DNA of 64,000 bases, from NCBI GenBank assembly GCA_021732785.1, contig JAKFUG010000028.1, positions 1 through 64,000 on the forward strand. Direction: 5' to 3'. The translations under genes were made by a program, and so were the position numbers. The DNA comes from Planctomycetaceae bacterium (GTDB lineage Bacteria > Planctomycetota > Planctomycetia > Planctomycetales > Planctomycetaceae). Shown here piece by piece: positions 24,446 through 33,063 of this stretch. Position 1 is the first letter of the stretch; each line of letters begins with the position of its first letter. Under the pieces are notes generated by a model. That model ran no database searches. It saw only the letters and a list, made by a program, of their open reading frames with translations, and had not been told where the DNA came from.

Positions 24446-26725
24446 TCATTCCGTGCGATGGCCGTTGGTATGGCGAAGGCAATCGACGCAATAGATCAAA
24501 TTCCCGTCCCTCACTTCTTCTACCAAGCCGTGGATATCGGTATCGAATCCGGGAAAGCGTTCGTTGAACATGCGGGCGAATTGCAGATACTTCACGATCG
24601 CACCGTTAAAGACTTCGCCGGGAATCAGCAGCGGAATGCCCGGCGGATACGGCGTCAGCAAGACCGCGGTCGAGCGGCCTTCGAGATCATCAATCGGCAC
24701 GCGGTCAATTTCGCGGTGAGCCATCATGTCGAACGCGTCCGAAGGCTTCATCGCCGGCTGCATGTCCGAAAGATACATCTCGGTGGTGACGCGGGCCACG
24801 TCGGATTTCTTGTAGGTATCGTGAATCTGCTGGCACAAATCCCGCAGACCGATCCCTTCGTATTTCGGATAGCTCTGGCAGAACTCCGGCAGGATTCGCC
24901 ACATCGGCTGGTTCTTGTCGTAATCGTCCTTGAACTGCTGGAGCGCGCTCACCAGCGTGTTCCAGCGGCCTTTGGTGATGCCGATGGTGAACATGATGAA
25001 GAACGAGTACAGCCCGGTCTTTTCGACGATGACCCCGTGTTCCACCAGGTACCGCGTGACGATCGATGCCGGAATACCGGACTCCGCGAACTCGCCCGAA
25101 ACATTCAGCCCCGGCGTGATGATCGTCGCCTTGATCGGATCGAGCATATTGAAGCCCGGCGCGAGGTTGCCGAAGCCGTGCCAGTCATCGTTGGCCTGCA
25201 GCATCCAGTCGTCGCGCTGGCCGATCCCGTCTTCCGCGAGGGTCTCCGGGCCCCAGACTTTGAACCACCAGTCTTTGCCCCATTCGTCGGCCACCTTCCG
25301 CATCGCCCGGCGGAAGTTGAGCGCTTCCAGAATCGATTCTTCGACGAGCGCCGTCCCGCCCGGCGGCTCCATCATCGCCGCCGCGACATCGCAGGAAGCG
25401 ATGATCGCATACTGCGGCGATGTCGACGTGTGCATCAGATACGCTTCGTTGAAGATGTGCCGATCGAGCTTCGCCTTCTGCGATTCTTTCACCAGAATCT
25501 GCGAGGCCTGCGAAATCCCCGCGAGCAGTTTGTGCGTGGAGTGGGTCGCAAAAATCATCGTTTGCTCGGTCCGCGGCCGGTCCTTGCCAATCGCGTGCAT
25601 GTCTTTGTAGAAATCGTGGAATGTGGCATGCGGCAGCCACGCTTCGTCGAAATGGAGCGTGCCGATCTTGCCGTCGAGCAACCCTTTCAACGTTTCGACG
25701 TTGTAGATAATGCCGTCGTAGGTGCTCTGTGTGATCGTGAGAATTCGCGGTTGCCGATTCGGATGTTTCGCCTGGGCGGCTTTCGCGAACGGGTTGGCTT
25801 CGATCTTCCGTTGAATGTTTTCCGGCTGGAATTCACTGAGGGGAATCGGTCCGATGATGCCCAGATGATTGCGGGTCGGTGTCAAAAAGACCGGCACGGC
25901 CCCCGTCATGATGATTGAGTGCAGAATCGATTTGTGGCAATTGCGGTCGACCACGACGATATCGCCGGACGCGACCGTTGAGTGCCACACCATCTTGTTG
26001 GACGTCGACGTGCCGTTCGTCACAAAGAAGCAGTGATCGGCATCGAAAATCCGGGCGGCATTCCTTTCCGACGCCGCGACCGGACCGGTGTGATCGAGAA
26101 GTTGACCGAGTTCTTCCACAGCATTGCAGACGTCCGCCCGCAGCATGTTCTCACCGAAGAACTGGTGAAACATCTGGCCAACGGGGCTTTTCAGAAATGC
26201 CACGCCGCCGGAGTGGCCCGGACAGTGCCACGAATAGGAACCGTCCTGTGCGTATTCAACCAACGCGCGAAAAAACGGCGGGGCGAGCCCGTCGGTGTAC
26301 GCTTTGGCTTCGCGCAGGATGTGCCGGGCGACAAACTCCGGCGTGTCTTCAAACATGTGAATGAAGCCGTGTAACTCGCGGAGAATATCGTTGGGGATAT
26401 GCCGCGAGGTGCGCGTTTCGCCGTACAGATAGATCGGGATTTCCGAATTCTTGAAGCGGATTTCCTCGATGAACACCCGCAGCTTCACGATGGCCGGATC
26501 AAGTTCCGCCCCGGGGGTGAACTCCTCATCGTCAATCGAGAGGATGAATGCCGAAGCGCGGCTTTGCTGCTGGGCGAACTGCGAAAGATCGCCGTAGCTG
26601 GTGACGCCGACGACTTCAATGCCTTCCTTCACGATGGCATCGGCGAGGGCGCGAATGCCCAAACCGGACGTGTTCTCGGACCGGAAATCCTCGTCGATAA
26701 TGACGATGGGAAAGCGAAACTTCAT
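24446..26725 (-). CDS. Orn/Lys/Arg-type PLP decarboxylase
   Basis: The 759-residue protein has the layout of the large inducible-type basic amino acid decarboxylases. Residues 1-130 are the response-regulator-like wing domain (FPIVIIDEDF, GLGIRALADAIVKEGIEVVGV). The PLP core follows, with HCPGHSGGVAF, FVTNGTSTSNKMVWH, FDEAWLPH and the PLP lysine in ATHSTHKLLAG. The C-terminal domain includes PYPPGIPLLIPGE. These enzymes remove CO2 from arginine, lysine or ornithine to give polyamine precursors or to raise pH. Substrate choice cannot be read from the sequence. There is no adjacent antiporter gene, which argues for polyamine synthesis rather than an acid resistance pair. Confidence 0.93.
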   Translation of the reverse strand: MKFRFPIVIIDEDFRSENTSGLGIRALADAIVKEGIEVVGVTSYGDLSQFAQQQSRASAFILSIDDEEFTPGAELDPAIVKLRVFIEEIRFKNSEIPIYLYGETRTSRHIPNDILRELHGFIHMFEDTPEFVARHILREAKAYTDGLAPPFFRALVEYAQDGSYSWHCPGHSGGVAFLKSPVGQMFHQFFGENMLRADVCNAVEELGQLLDHTGPVAASERNAARIFDADHCFFVTNGTSTSNKMVWHSTVASGDIVVVDRNCHKSILHSIIMTGAVPVFLTPTRNHLGIIGPIPLSEFQPENIQRKIEANPFAKAAQAKHPNRQPRILTITQSTYDGIIYNVETLKGLLDGKIGTLHFDEAWLPHATFHDFYKDMHAIGKDRPRTEQTMIFATHSTHKLLAGISQASQILVKESQKAKLDRHIFNEAYLMHTSTSPQYAIIASCDVAAAMMEPPGGTALVEESILEALNFRRAMRKVADEWGKDWWFKVWGPETLAEDGIGQRDDWMLQANDDWHGFGNLAPGFNMLDPIKATIITPGLNVSGEFAESGIPASIVTRYLVEHGVIVEKTGLYSFFIMFTIGITKGRWNTLVSALQQFKDDYDKNQPMWRILPEFCQSYPKYEGIGLRDLCQQIHDTYKKSDVARVTTEMYLSDMQPAMKPSDAFDMMAHREIDRVPIDDLEGRSTAVLLTPYPPGIPLLIPGEVFNGAIVKYLQFARMFNERFPGFDTDIHGLVEEVRDGNLIYCVDCLRHTNGHRTE

Positions 26726-27048
26726 CGAGCAACTCCGGGGGGATCATCCGCCACCCAAACCAGCGGGACACCATTCAACGGTGCGAAAGAACGACGCGAC
26801 GGCAGGTTCACATCGCGCAGCAGACCACGACCGGAGGACAGGCCACAACAGGCGCACTGACAGTGAGCGGGCAACGTCGCAGCTCGGGTCGGGCAAAAAA
26901 GCAGTTTTGAACACGACCCGTAGTGTGCGACATCTTTGTTCTGCTGCCAAGGGAAAGTGTTGCCTTCGACCTCATTTTCTACAGACCCGGAGACGCACGG
27001 ACGACCGCGTGAATCAACAGGCGCAATTGGATCCGCTGCCGATGACCA
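26726..27048. other. 323-bp spacer without a recognisable gene
   Basis: This spacer separates the decarboxylase start from the stop of the sulfatase on the same strand. I see no convincing reading frame, strong hairpin or RNA gene. It presumably holds the decarboxylase promoter on the minus strand, but no box matches well enough to call. Confidence 0.5.
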
Positions 27049-28608
27049 TCATTCGAAGCGGGTCTTTTTGCTGTTTTTGCTCTGCTTGGCATCTTTGCTT
27101 GGGGAGGACAGATCGTCCGCTGGTTGATTCCAGAACCGATCGGGATCGTGAAGTCTTAGCATCTCGCTCAGGAGCAACGTTTCCATTTCTTTCAACTTGT
27201 CGGCATAGCGTGGATCGTCAGCGAGATTGACTTGATTTGCCGTGGGAGTGATGCCGGTCAAGGCGACCACTTTGGGGTCGTGATGCTGTTGCAGAAACTC
27301 GTTAGGATTTTCCGCGAGATTGAACAATTGAGTTTCGCGCACCATCCCGTCGAGCACGTCGAATTTGACGAGCTTCCAATCGCCTTGTTTCACGCAGCGC
27401 ATGCCCGGTTTCGTCCCGCCGGAATAGGCACCGAACATCACGTCGCGAATCGTCGATTGCTTCCCTTCCAACACCGGCTTGAAGCTGATGCCTTCGTTGG
27501 AGTCCGGCGGCTTGACACCGGTGAGGTCGCACAAGGTGCTGAACACATCGAGCAGGTAAATGTTGCCCTGAGCACGCGAACCGGCGCGAATGCCGGGGCC
27601 TTTCACGACGAACGGGACACGCCACGTGTGTTCGTAGAGATTCTGCTTTCCCTGCAAACCGTGGCGACCGATCGCGATCCCGTGATCCGCCGTGTAGATG
27701 ATATAGGTGTTGTCGAGTTCGCCCGTCGCCTGGAGTTTGTCGAGCACGCGGCCGATCTGAATATCGATGTTCTCGCTGCAGGCAAATTGACGGCCGATTT
27801 CATTGCGAATCGTGCGCTCATCACGATTTTTCCAGACGCCACTGACCTCTTCTTCGTCGCGCAGTCCCGGATGACCGTGGGAAAACGGATGCGCGGGGAG
27901 ATAGTTGACCGGCAGGGGAGGCTGCTTCGCATTCGCCGCAGGCAACGACTGCGGGTCGGTGTGATTGACCGCACCATATTTCGCGAGCAATTCCGGCCGG
28001 CCGTCCCGCGTGTCATGCGGGTGCGAAAAACCGAAATAGATCAGGAACGGTTTCGTGTCTTTGGATGACTCTCGTTCCTTCAGATAATTCAGCACCTGTT
28101 CGCCATGCCAGGCGCTGCCGGTCTCATCGGTGTCACCCCGTTTCGAGGCATCGTGGCGGACGGTGAAAAGTTTGTTGGCCCCCTCGTAACTATTGCCCAT
28201 TTTGCAGGTCCGCATGGTGGCATAACCCGCGCGATTGAACACCGCGGGAAGTGTGTTCTGCACGATATCCGGCGGGCAATGGTTCTTCGCACCGGGACCA
28301 ATCGGCAAATGCCAGACGGTGCGGCCGGTCATGATCATGTGCCGGGACGGCGTGCAGACCGCTCCCGAAAAGGAACCCATGTGATACGCCCCCTCGAACA
28401 CCATGCCCTCGGCGGCAAGCCGGTCGATATTTGGTGAATGCAGCGTCGATGCCGGGTTGTAGAATTGGAAATCAAACGGCGATTGATCGTCGACGAGGAT
28501 GAACAGAATGTTCGGCCGCCGGGCGGTCACTGCGGCTTGGCCGATGCCAGTGATCGCCGAGAGGACAATTGCAACGGCGGCAATGATGCTGCGGCGATTG
28601 TGCGTCAT
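27049..28608 (-). CDS. Formylglycine-dependent sulfatase, secreted
   Basis: The 519-residue product starts at the ATG at 28608, behind GGAGG; the longer frame from 28737 overlaps the divergent gene. A signal peptide spans about 1-26. The sulfatase signature CTPSR begins at Cys85, which would be oxidised to formylglycine, and the opening RPNILFILVDDQ supplies the first metal-binding aspartates. YTADHGIAIGRHGLQGKQNLYEHTWRVP gives the later metal and active-site residues. It would hydrolyse sulfate esters on polysaccharides or other compounds outside the cytoplasm. Planctomycetes carry many such enzymes. The tail is Lys/Ser-rich (SSPSKDAKQSKNSKKTRFE). Confidence 0.93.
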   Translation of the reverse strand: MTHNRRSIIAAVAIVLSAITGIGQAAVTARRPNILFILVDDQSPFDFQFYNPASTLHSPNIDRLAAEGMVFEGAYHMGSFSGAVCTPSRHMIMTGRTVWHLPIGPGAKNHCPPDIVQNTLPAVFNRAGYATMRTCKMGNSYEGANKLFTVRHDASKRGDTDETGSAWHGEQVLNYLKERESSKDTKPFLIYFGFSHPHDTRDGRPELLAKYGAVNHTDPQSLPAANAKQPPLPVNYLPAHPFSHGHPGLRDEEEVSGVWKNRDERTIRNEIGRQFACSENIDIQIGRVLDKLQATGELDNTYIIYTADHGIAIGRHGLQGKQNLYEHTWRVPFVVKGPGIRAGSRAQGNIYLLDVFSTLCDLTGVKPPDSNEGISFKPVLEGKQSTIRDVMFGAYSGGTKPGMRCVKQGDWKLVKFDVLDGMVRETQLFNLAENPNEFLQQHHDPKVVALTGITPTANQVNLADDPRYADKLKEMETLLLSEMLRLHDPDRFWNQPADDLSSPSKDAKQSKNSKKTRFE

Positions 28609-28761
28609 GGTGTGCCTCCAGTGAAGAGCATTGCCCGAGTATCGTGATTCCTCACGGGCATGACAAGAATGCCGGCCTTCGCGACGATGTGATTGCCGCT
28701 TCCGTTGCCGTGCGTTAGAGTCCAGTGGCAAGATCAATTCGTCAACCGGGCAGGGGCGCGT

Positions 28762-29430
28762 ATGTTTGGGGTTGAAGGGACGCCGTTCGATTTACAGTTT
28801 CCGCTGGGACGAATTCCCGTGCGCGTGCTGCCGACGTTCTGGATCGCCACGGCGTATATGGGTTGGGATCCGGATCGCCTCGATCTGGTGCTGATCTGGG
28901 TTCTGTGCGTCTTCTTCTCGATTCTGATCCACGAACTTGGTCACGCATTGGTGGCGGAAGGATTCGGTTATCCCACGGAAATCATTCTGTACCACTTCGG
29001 CGGACTCGCCCGGTTTCAGCCGGGGTACCGCTTTCCTCCCTATCAGTCGCTGCTGATTTCGCTGGCTGGGCCCTTCGCACAGTTCTTTTTGGCGGGGTTG
29101 ATCCTTGCCGCGATGGGCGGCTATCAGTTGCTAAACCAGCCGGACCACGAATACCTCGAAGTGATTTATTACGACCTGATGTGGATCAACATCGGTTTCG
29201 CGATGATCAATCTGTTTCCGCTGTTCCCGTTAGATGGCGGACAGGTTCTGGAAGCACTACTGGGAATGGCTGGCGTACGGACAGCGCGGATTTGGGCGCT
29301 GCGGGTCAGTATTCTGACGGGGATTCTCGGCGCTGTGCTGATGGTGAATCTGCATCTGACCAGCGTTGCCGTGATGTTCGGTCTGCTCGTGATGATGAAC
29401 GTGCAGATGCTGCAAGCGCGGGCGTGGTGA
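28762..29430 (+). CDS. Site-2 protease family (M50) membrane metalloprotease
   Basis: The product is 222 residues if it starts at the ATG at 28762; the frame is open back to about 28693. It has the zinc-binding HELGHA at 57-62 inside a transmembrane helix and the second ligand motif NLFPLFPLDGGQ near residue 160. Four or more hydrophobic segments are visible, with no PDZ or CBS domain. M50 proteases cleave substrates within the membrane, often to release transcription factors or clear signal peptide remnants. The missing PDZ domain places it with the short Rip/SpoIVFB-like group. It is divergent from the sulfatase. Confidence 0.88.
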   Translation: MFGVEGTPFDLQFPLGRIPVRVLPTFWIATAYMGWDPDRLDLVLIWVLCVFFSILIHELGHALVAEGFGYPTEIILYHFGGLARFQPGYRFPPYQSLLISLAGPFAQFFLAGLILAAMGGYQLLNQPDHEYLEVIYYDLMWINIGFAMINLFPLFPLDGGQVLEALLGMAGVRTARIWALRVSILTGILGAVLMVNLHLTSVAVMFGLLVMMNVQMLQARAW

Positions 29431-29433
29431 CGG

Positions 29434-29466
29434 GAAGCGGCCCACGGTTCAGAAACCGTGGGCTTC
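29434..29466. terminator. Bidirectional hairpin between convergent genes
   Basis: GAAGC plus CCCACGGTT pairs with AACCGTGGGCTTC across a three-base loop, with a two-base bulge. It lies between the M50 protease stop at 29430 and the enolase-superfamily stop at 29477, where a two-way terminator is expected. Confidence 0.6.
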
Positions 29467-29476
29467 CGGATGATGG

Positions 29477-30835
29477 TTATTCGAAGCCCAAGCCTTCGCC
29501 GTTGAGCAGGCCGGTTTGCACGGTGCCGTTCTTGATGTCGAACATGCCGGGGTAGAGTTTCGCGAACGGCTTGTTGAGCGCCGGACAGTATTGACGGCCG
29601 TTGCCTTCAATCGCAGCCACTCCCGGTAACCGGGCGGCGAGACTTGCCGAGTGCAGGAATGAATATCCGGGGCACGTCAGATCCTGCACGCACAGGAACA
29701 TCCCGAATTTCTGCGCCGCGGCTCCAAGCAGCAACGATTCCGTTTGGCCTTTACACGCCTTCAGCGCGACGCCGCTGTAGCCCATCTCGCGGCTGAGGAG
29801 CAGCGAATCATAATCGGTGAGGGCTTCATCGATAATGACCGGCTTCAGCGCCGCCGCCTTGTGCATCTTCTGGTCGGGATGTGCTTTCATGTCGCGATGC
29901 GTCGGCTGTTCGACGTACTGAATCCGCGCGAACGCCGCTGGAGCTTCCTTTTGCAGCTTCGTGAGGAAATCGACGACGTAATCGACGTTGGCGCACTTCT
30001 CATTGAAGTCGAGCGAGTAGAACCACTCTTTGCAGCCGCGTTTGGCTTGCGCTTCGACGGCGACCTTGTCGACGCCGAGCACCCGCGCGACATCCCAGTC
30101 GAAGTCATCACCGGCCAGCTTGATCTTCATGTGGGTCAGGCCGTTGTACGCAATCCATTCCCCCAGCGTATTCGGCAGACCATCGGTCAGCTTCTTGGTC
30201 ACATCGGCTTCAGTCAGCGGATCGAGCGCACCGACGAGGTGGTACAACGGCATCTGCGGCTTCGGTTCGCGCAGCGTGTACTGGTCGAGGTATTCCCCGG
30301 CGAACTGCTTGTCGAGGTACTCCGACAGGTCGTGGTGCATGTACTTCGACGTCAGCGTGTTGTACGAGTTCATCCCGTGCAGACGGCCATACGCATCGTG
30401 CAGCGCGGCATCGAACGGACTGGCGGCGACCAGCCGGGCGAGTTCCGGCATCGTCTCCGGCAGCTTCATCCGCTGACAGATCCGTTTTGCCGTGTGTTCG
30501 TACTCGGCCGATAGATGATAGCTCAGGTCGATCGGATGGTCGTATTCGTTGCAGACGCTGCCGAGATCAACGATCTCTTCGGCGAACGTCCGCATCGCCG
30601 CTTCGGCTTGATCGGAAGTGACCGTCGTTGAGGGCCAGGCCCAGACGTTGCCGATGGGCATGCTGCCGAAACCGGTCGCGTTGCGTTTGCCGTCGCGCGA
30701 TTCCACCGTGAGAGTGACGTTCAGCAAGAACGACTTTTCAATCACGCGTCCACCAAACTTGATTGGCGTCCGGTAAGCCATGGGTTCGACTTCCAGGGCC
30801 GCCATTTTGATGCGTGCGTCGTTAGCTTTCGACAT
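29477..30835 (-). CDS. Enolase-superfamily (mandelate racemase/muconate lactonizing-like) protein beside C1 genes
   Basis: The 452-residue product starts at the ATG at 30835 (GGAG just upstream); the frame upstream overlaps the ATP-grasp gene. Enolase-superfamily residues are present: KIK at 237-239, metal ligands D276 (SLDFNEK), E309 (VEQP) and D336 (IIDEAL), and K359 (ALKACKG). It resembles no member whose reaction I can name. It is longer than the usual 370-400 residues, with extra sequence in the capping domain. It follows an ATP-grasp gene in the same direction, divergent from fae and an mtdC-type gene, so a role in C1 or H4MPT metabolism is inferred from place only. Confidence 0.8.
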   Translation of the reverse strand: MSKANDARIKMAALEVEPMAYRTPIKFGGRVIEKSFLLNVTLTVESRDGKRNATGFGSMPIGNVWAWPSTTVTSDQAEAAMRTFAEEIVDLGSVCNEYDHPIDLSYHLSAEYEHTAKRICQRMKLPETMPELARLVAASPFDAALHDAYGRLHGMNSYNTLTSKYMHHDLSEYLDKQFAGEYLDQYTLREPKPQMPLYHLVGALDPLTEADVTKKLTDGLPNTLGEWIAYNGLTHMKIKLAGDDFDWDVARVLGVDKVAVEAQAKRGCKEWFYSLDFNEKCANVDYVVDFLTKLQKEAPAAFARIQYVEQPTHRDMKAHPDQKMHKAAALKPVIIDEALTDYDSLLLSREMGYSGVALKACKGQTESLLLGAAAQKFGMFLCVQDLTCPGYSFLHSASLAARLPGVAAIEGNGRQYCPALNKPFAKLYPGMFDIKNGTVQTGLLNGEGLGFE

Positions 30836-30923
30836 TGCTCCAAGTCTTTTGAAGGTCAGGTGGTTGCGGGCAGATTCGCCAGTGTGTCTGAGTTTAGCGG
30901 TCGAGCCGCGCCCAATCAAGAAC

Positions 30924-32216
30924 TCATGAAGGTTCGGGGAAGGGATCGGGCCAGTCGCCGAACCAATTTCGGACGCGGCGAGCCCGCCGGACGAGTTTCC
31001 GGCGACACTGTGCGGCATCCCGGCCCGTGGCAAACACGGTACAAAGCGGTTCGCCGGAAAGGAAACTCGTCCCGATGCGCGGGATATCGGCGAGCCAGGG
31101 GACCGTCCATTCGGGCCGTCGCCGGAGAAATCTTCCCAAATCCGGGGCCGTGACTTGAGAGCGGGCATACAGAATCAGCTTGCCGAGGACACCCGGTCGC
31201 ACCGTGGATGGCGGTTCGGTCACCGACGGCAGCGGATCGTTCGGCAACCACGCCTGCCAATGATCCCGCAGCAACGCCCGGCCGAGTACCAGTTCGAGCA
31301 GTTCACACGACGCCGTATATCGCGGGTTGACTTCGATCACCCAGGGCGTGGTGCCGTCCCAGATGAAATCGACGCCGAAAATCCCGCGCAGGCCGAGTTT
31401 CTCTGCGAGAACAGCACCGATTTTCATCACCACAGAGGTCGCCTCATCCGGCAGACTCACCGGAGCGATGTTGCCGCAGTAGGTGAATCGTGTCGGTGCC
31501 GCGGCGGTGATATCGCCGATGATTTGTTCGGTGAGGCCAATCAATTCGACCGGCGAGGTTGCCTGCGGATTCGCCACGAAAATCGCGGACATCGGTTGGC
31601 CGTCGCGGAATTCCTGGAAGTACGTCGGTTCCCATAGTGTTTGTCTCGATGCCCGATTATCCCAGATTTGAACACTTCGCCCGCCCCCGCCCCAGATCGG
31701 CTTGAGAACCCATTTCCCGTCGGCCTTAGGTGGAAAGCCGCGCAACCATTTCACGGGAACGGCTGAATCATCGGTGGCGACAACCCAGGAACCACCAGGC
31801 CTGGTATTTAACGCGGGCAAATTGGCTGAGCGAAGATATTGCGTGATGTCCGCTATTCCTCGCATCCAAACTTGCTGTTCGGGCCCTAATCGACAACCGA
31901 GATAAGATGTCAGATTCCGTTCAATTCGCGGTGGATTCTCAAATCGAGTGAAGTAATCCTGAAGATTCCAGGTCGGTTCTGACACCGCCATCCGCGCTGC
32001 CGTCACGAATTGCGCTTTTCCCGACTGCAATTGCTGCCGCACGTCTGCTTCGTCATGCACTTCCGCGATTTGCCGCAGGTCTTCGTCACCGAAGCGATCC
32101 GCACAGACGGGAAAGAACCCCGCGCGAATGGCCGACCATGCCGCGGCGCGGGTGCTGGCCCCGGTGATGAGCAACCGCGGGCGATGAGAATCGGCAAGCG
32201 GGTGGCGAATCGGCAT
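30924..32216 (-). CDS. ATP-grasp protein, probable H4MPT-related ligase
   Basis: The 430-residue protein has an ATP-grasp core: WVLKPIWGGGGRSVQIW (phosphate-binding region), FQEFRDGQPMSAIFV, and the metal-binding LRGIFGVDFIWDGTTPWVIEVNPRYTAS near 290-320. The N-terminus LLITGASTRAAAWSAIRAGF is the preATP-grasp fold. ATP-grasp enzymes join a carboxylate to an amine through an acyl phosphate. In methylotrophs and planctomycetes an ATP-grasp gene (orf17 in Methylobacterium) sits among H4MPT-dependent C1 genes, and here it is divergent from fae. That context suggests a step in H4MPT synthesis, for example adding a side-chain residue. The start has no clear ribosome site and lies 14 bases from a perfect hairpin. 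Confidence 0.82.
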   Translation of the reverse strand: MPIRHPLADSHRPRLLITGASTRAAAWSAIRAGFFPVCADRFGDEDLRQIAEVHDEADVRQQLQSGKAQFVTAARMAVSEPTWNLQDYFTRFENPPRIERNLTSYLGCRLGPEQQVWMRGIADITQYLRSANLPALNTRPGGSWVVATDDSAVPVKWLRGFPPKADGKWVLKPIWGGGGRSVQIWDNRASRQTLWEPTYFQEFRDGQPMSAIFVANPQATSPVELIGLTEQIIGDITAAAPTRFTYCGNIAPVSLPDEATSVVMKIGAVLAEKLGLRGIFGVDFIWDGTTPWVIEVNPRYTASCELLELVLGRALLRDHWQAWLPNDPLPSVTEPPSTVRPGVLGKLILYARSQVTAPDLGRFLRRRPEWTVPWLADIPRIGTSFLSGEPLCTVFATGRDAAQCRRKLVRRARRVRNWFGDWPDPFPEPS

Positions 32217-32229
32217 GAGGATTCAACAG

Positions 32230-32308
32230 GTAGGGTTTGCCGAGTCTTCGAGGCGAACCACGCTGGTTAAGACGAATTGGTTCGCCTCGAAGACTCGGCA
32301 AACCCTAC
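32230..32308. repeat. 31-bp perfect inverted repeat between divergent C1 operons
   Basis: Arms 32230-32260 and 32278-32308 are perfect inverted copies around a 17-bp loop; the arm begins GTAGGGTTTGCCGAGTCTTC. It lies in the 267-bp region between the ATP-grasp start (32216) and the fae start (32484), nearer the former. It could be a regulatory site or transcript hairpin, or one of the intergenic repeats seen elsewhere here. Confidence 0.85.
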
Positions 32309-32483
32309 GGTCGAACTCAAAAGCAGTCGGGATGCGGGCGAGTTTACACGCCGGAAGAGTGGAAATCCTTGCGGCGGCATGTTATCACAACGGCGTTGGT
32401 GGAAACTGCGTCCCACGGGGGCGACCGCCAGGTGGGGACGCGCCGGGCGTCACCGATTTCGGGGTTTATCAGGAAAACACGCT

Positions 32484-32981
32484 ATGTCGTTCTACGTCGG
32501 TGAAGCGCTCGCAGGAGAAGGCAACGAAATCGCCCATATCGATTTGCTGATCGGTGACAAGACCGGTCCCGTCGGTACCGCATTTTGCAATGCTCTCGCC
32601 GACCAGAAAATGGGGCACAGCAACCTCCTCGCCGTCCTCACGCCGAACCTCGCCGTGAAGCCCGCGACGGTGATGATCACCAAGGTCACCATCAAGGGCG
32701 CGCGTCAAGCCGTCCAGATGTTCGGCCCGGCTCAGGCTGCCGTCGCGAATGCAGTCGCCGACTGCGTGGAACTCGGAGTGATTCCGAAGGATAAAGCCGA
32801 AACGCTGTGTATCGTCTGCGGTGTGTTCATTCACTGGGAAGCCGCCGACGACAAGAAGATCTATCAATACAACTACGAAGCGACGAAGCAGTCGATCATC
32901 AACGCGATGAAGAGTTCGCCCAGCGTGGACGAAATGCTCGCGAAGAAGTCGACCGCCAAGCACCCATTCTACCAGGGTTGA
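32484..32981 (+). CDS. fae: Formaldehyde-activating enzyme
   Basis: The product is 165 residues. I chose the ATG at 32484 (AGGA upstream), because the N-terminus MSFYVGEALAGEGNEIAHIDLLIG then matches the known start of Fae; a longer frame begins at 32277 inside the repeat. The conserved His18 in AHIDLLIG corresponds to the active-site histidine region. Other landmarks are MTIKGARQAVQMFGPAQAAVA-type sequence near 75 and IVCGVFIHW. Fae speeds the condensation of formaldehyde with tetrahydromethanopterin to methylene-H4MPT in the cytoplasm. It is followed by an mtdC-type dehydrogenase, the next pathway step. Confidence 0.96.
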   Translation: MSFYVGEALAGEGNEIAHIDLLIGDKTGPVGTAFCNALADQKMGHSNLLAVLTPNLAVKPATVMITKVTIKGARQAVQMFGPAQAAVANAVADCVELGVIPKDKAETLCIVCGVFIHWEAADDKKIYQYNYEATKQSIINAMKSSPSVDEMLAKKSTAKHPFYQG

Positions 32982-33010
32982 TCCCCACTGTGGTGGTGTA
33001 GCACACTCGA

Positions 33011-33047
33011 AGCCCAGGGATTCTTATCCCTGGGTTTCTTCTTATTC
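33011..33047 (+). terminator. CCCAGGGAT hairpin with pyrimidine tail between fae and mtdC
   Basis: GCCCAGGGAT (33012-33021) pairs with ATCCCTGGGT (33026-33035) around a four-base loop, followed by TTCTTCTTATTCTT. It looks like a Rho-independent terminator or attenuator that would lower downstream expression relative to fae. It is the third near-identical stem in the window. Confidence 0.6.
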
Positions 33048-33063
33048 TTGATGATCGACCATC

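Noticed and set aside
24326-25918. Long plus-strand frame (530 codons) opposite the decarboxylase
   Set aside because: It runs antisense to a clear decarboxylase; the translation is Arg/His/Asp-rich without any family motif, as expected for a shadow frame in GC-rich DNA.
26726-27048. Riboswitch or small RNA upstream of the decarboxylase
   Set aside because: The spacer is long enough, but I saw no conserved core of a known class and no strong stem.
32215-32550. Small plus-strand frames covering the inverted repeat before fae
   Set aside because: They consist mainly of repeat sequence (the PSLRGEP-type peptide appears from both arms) and end in the fae coding region.
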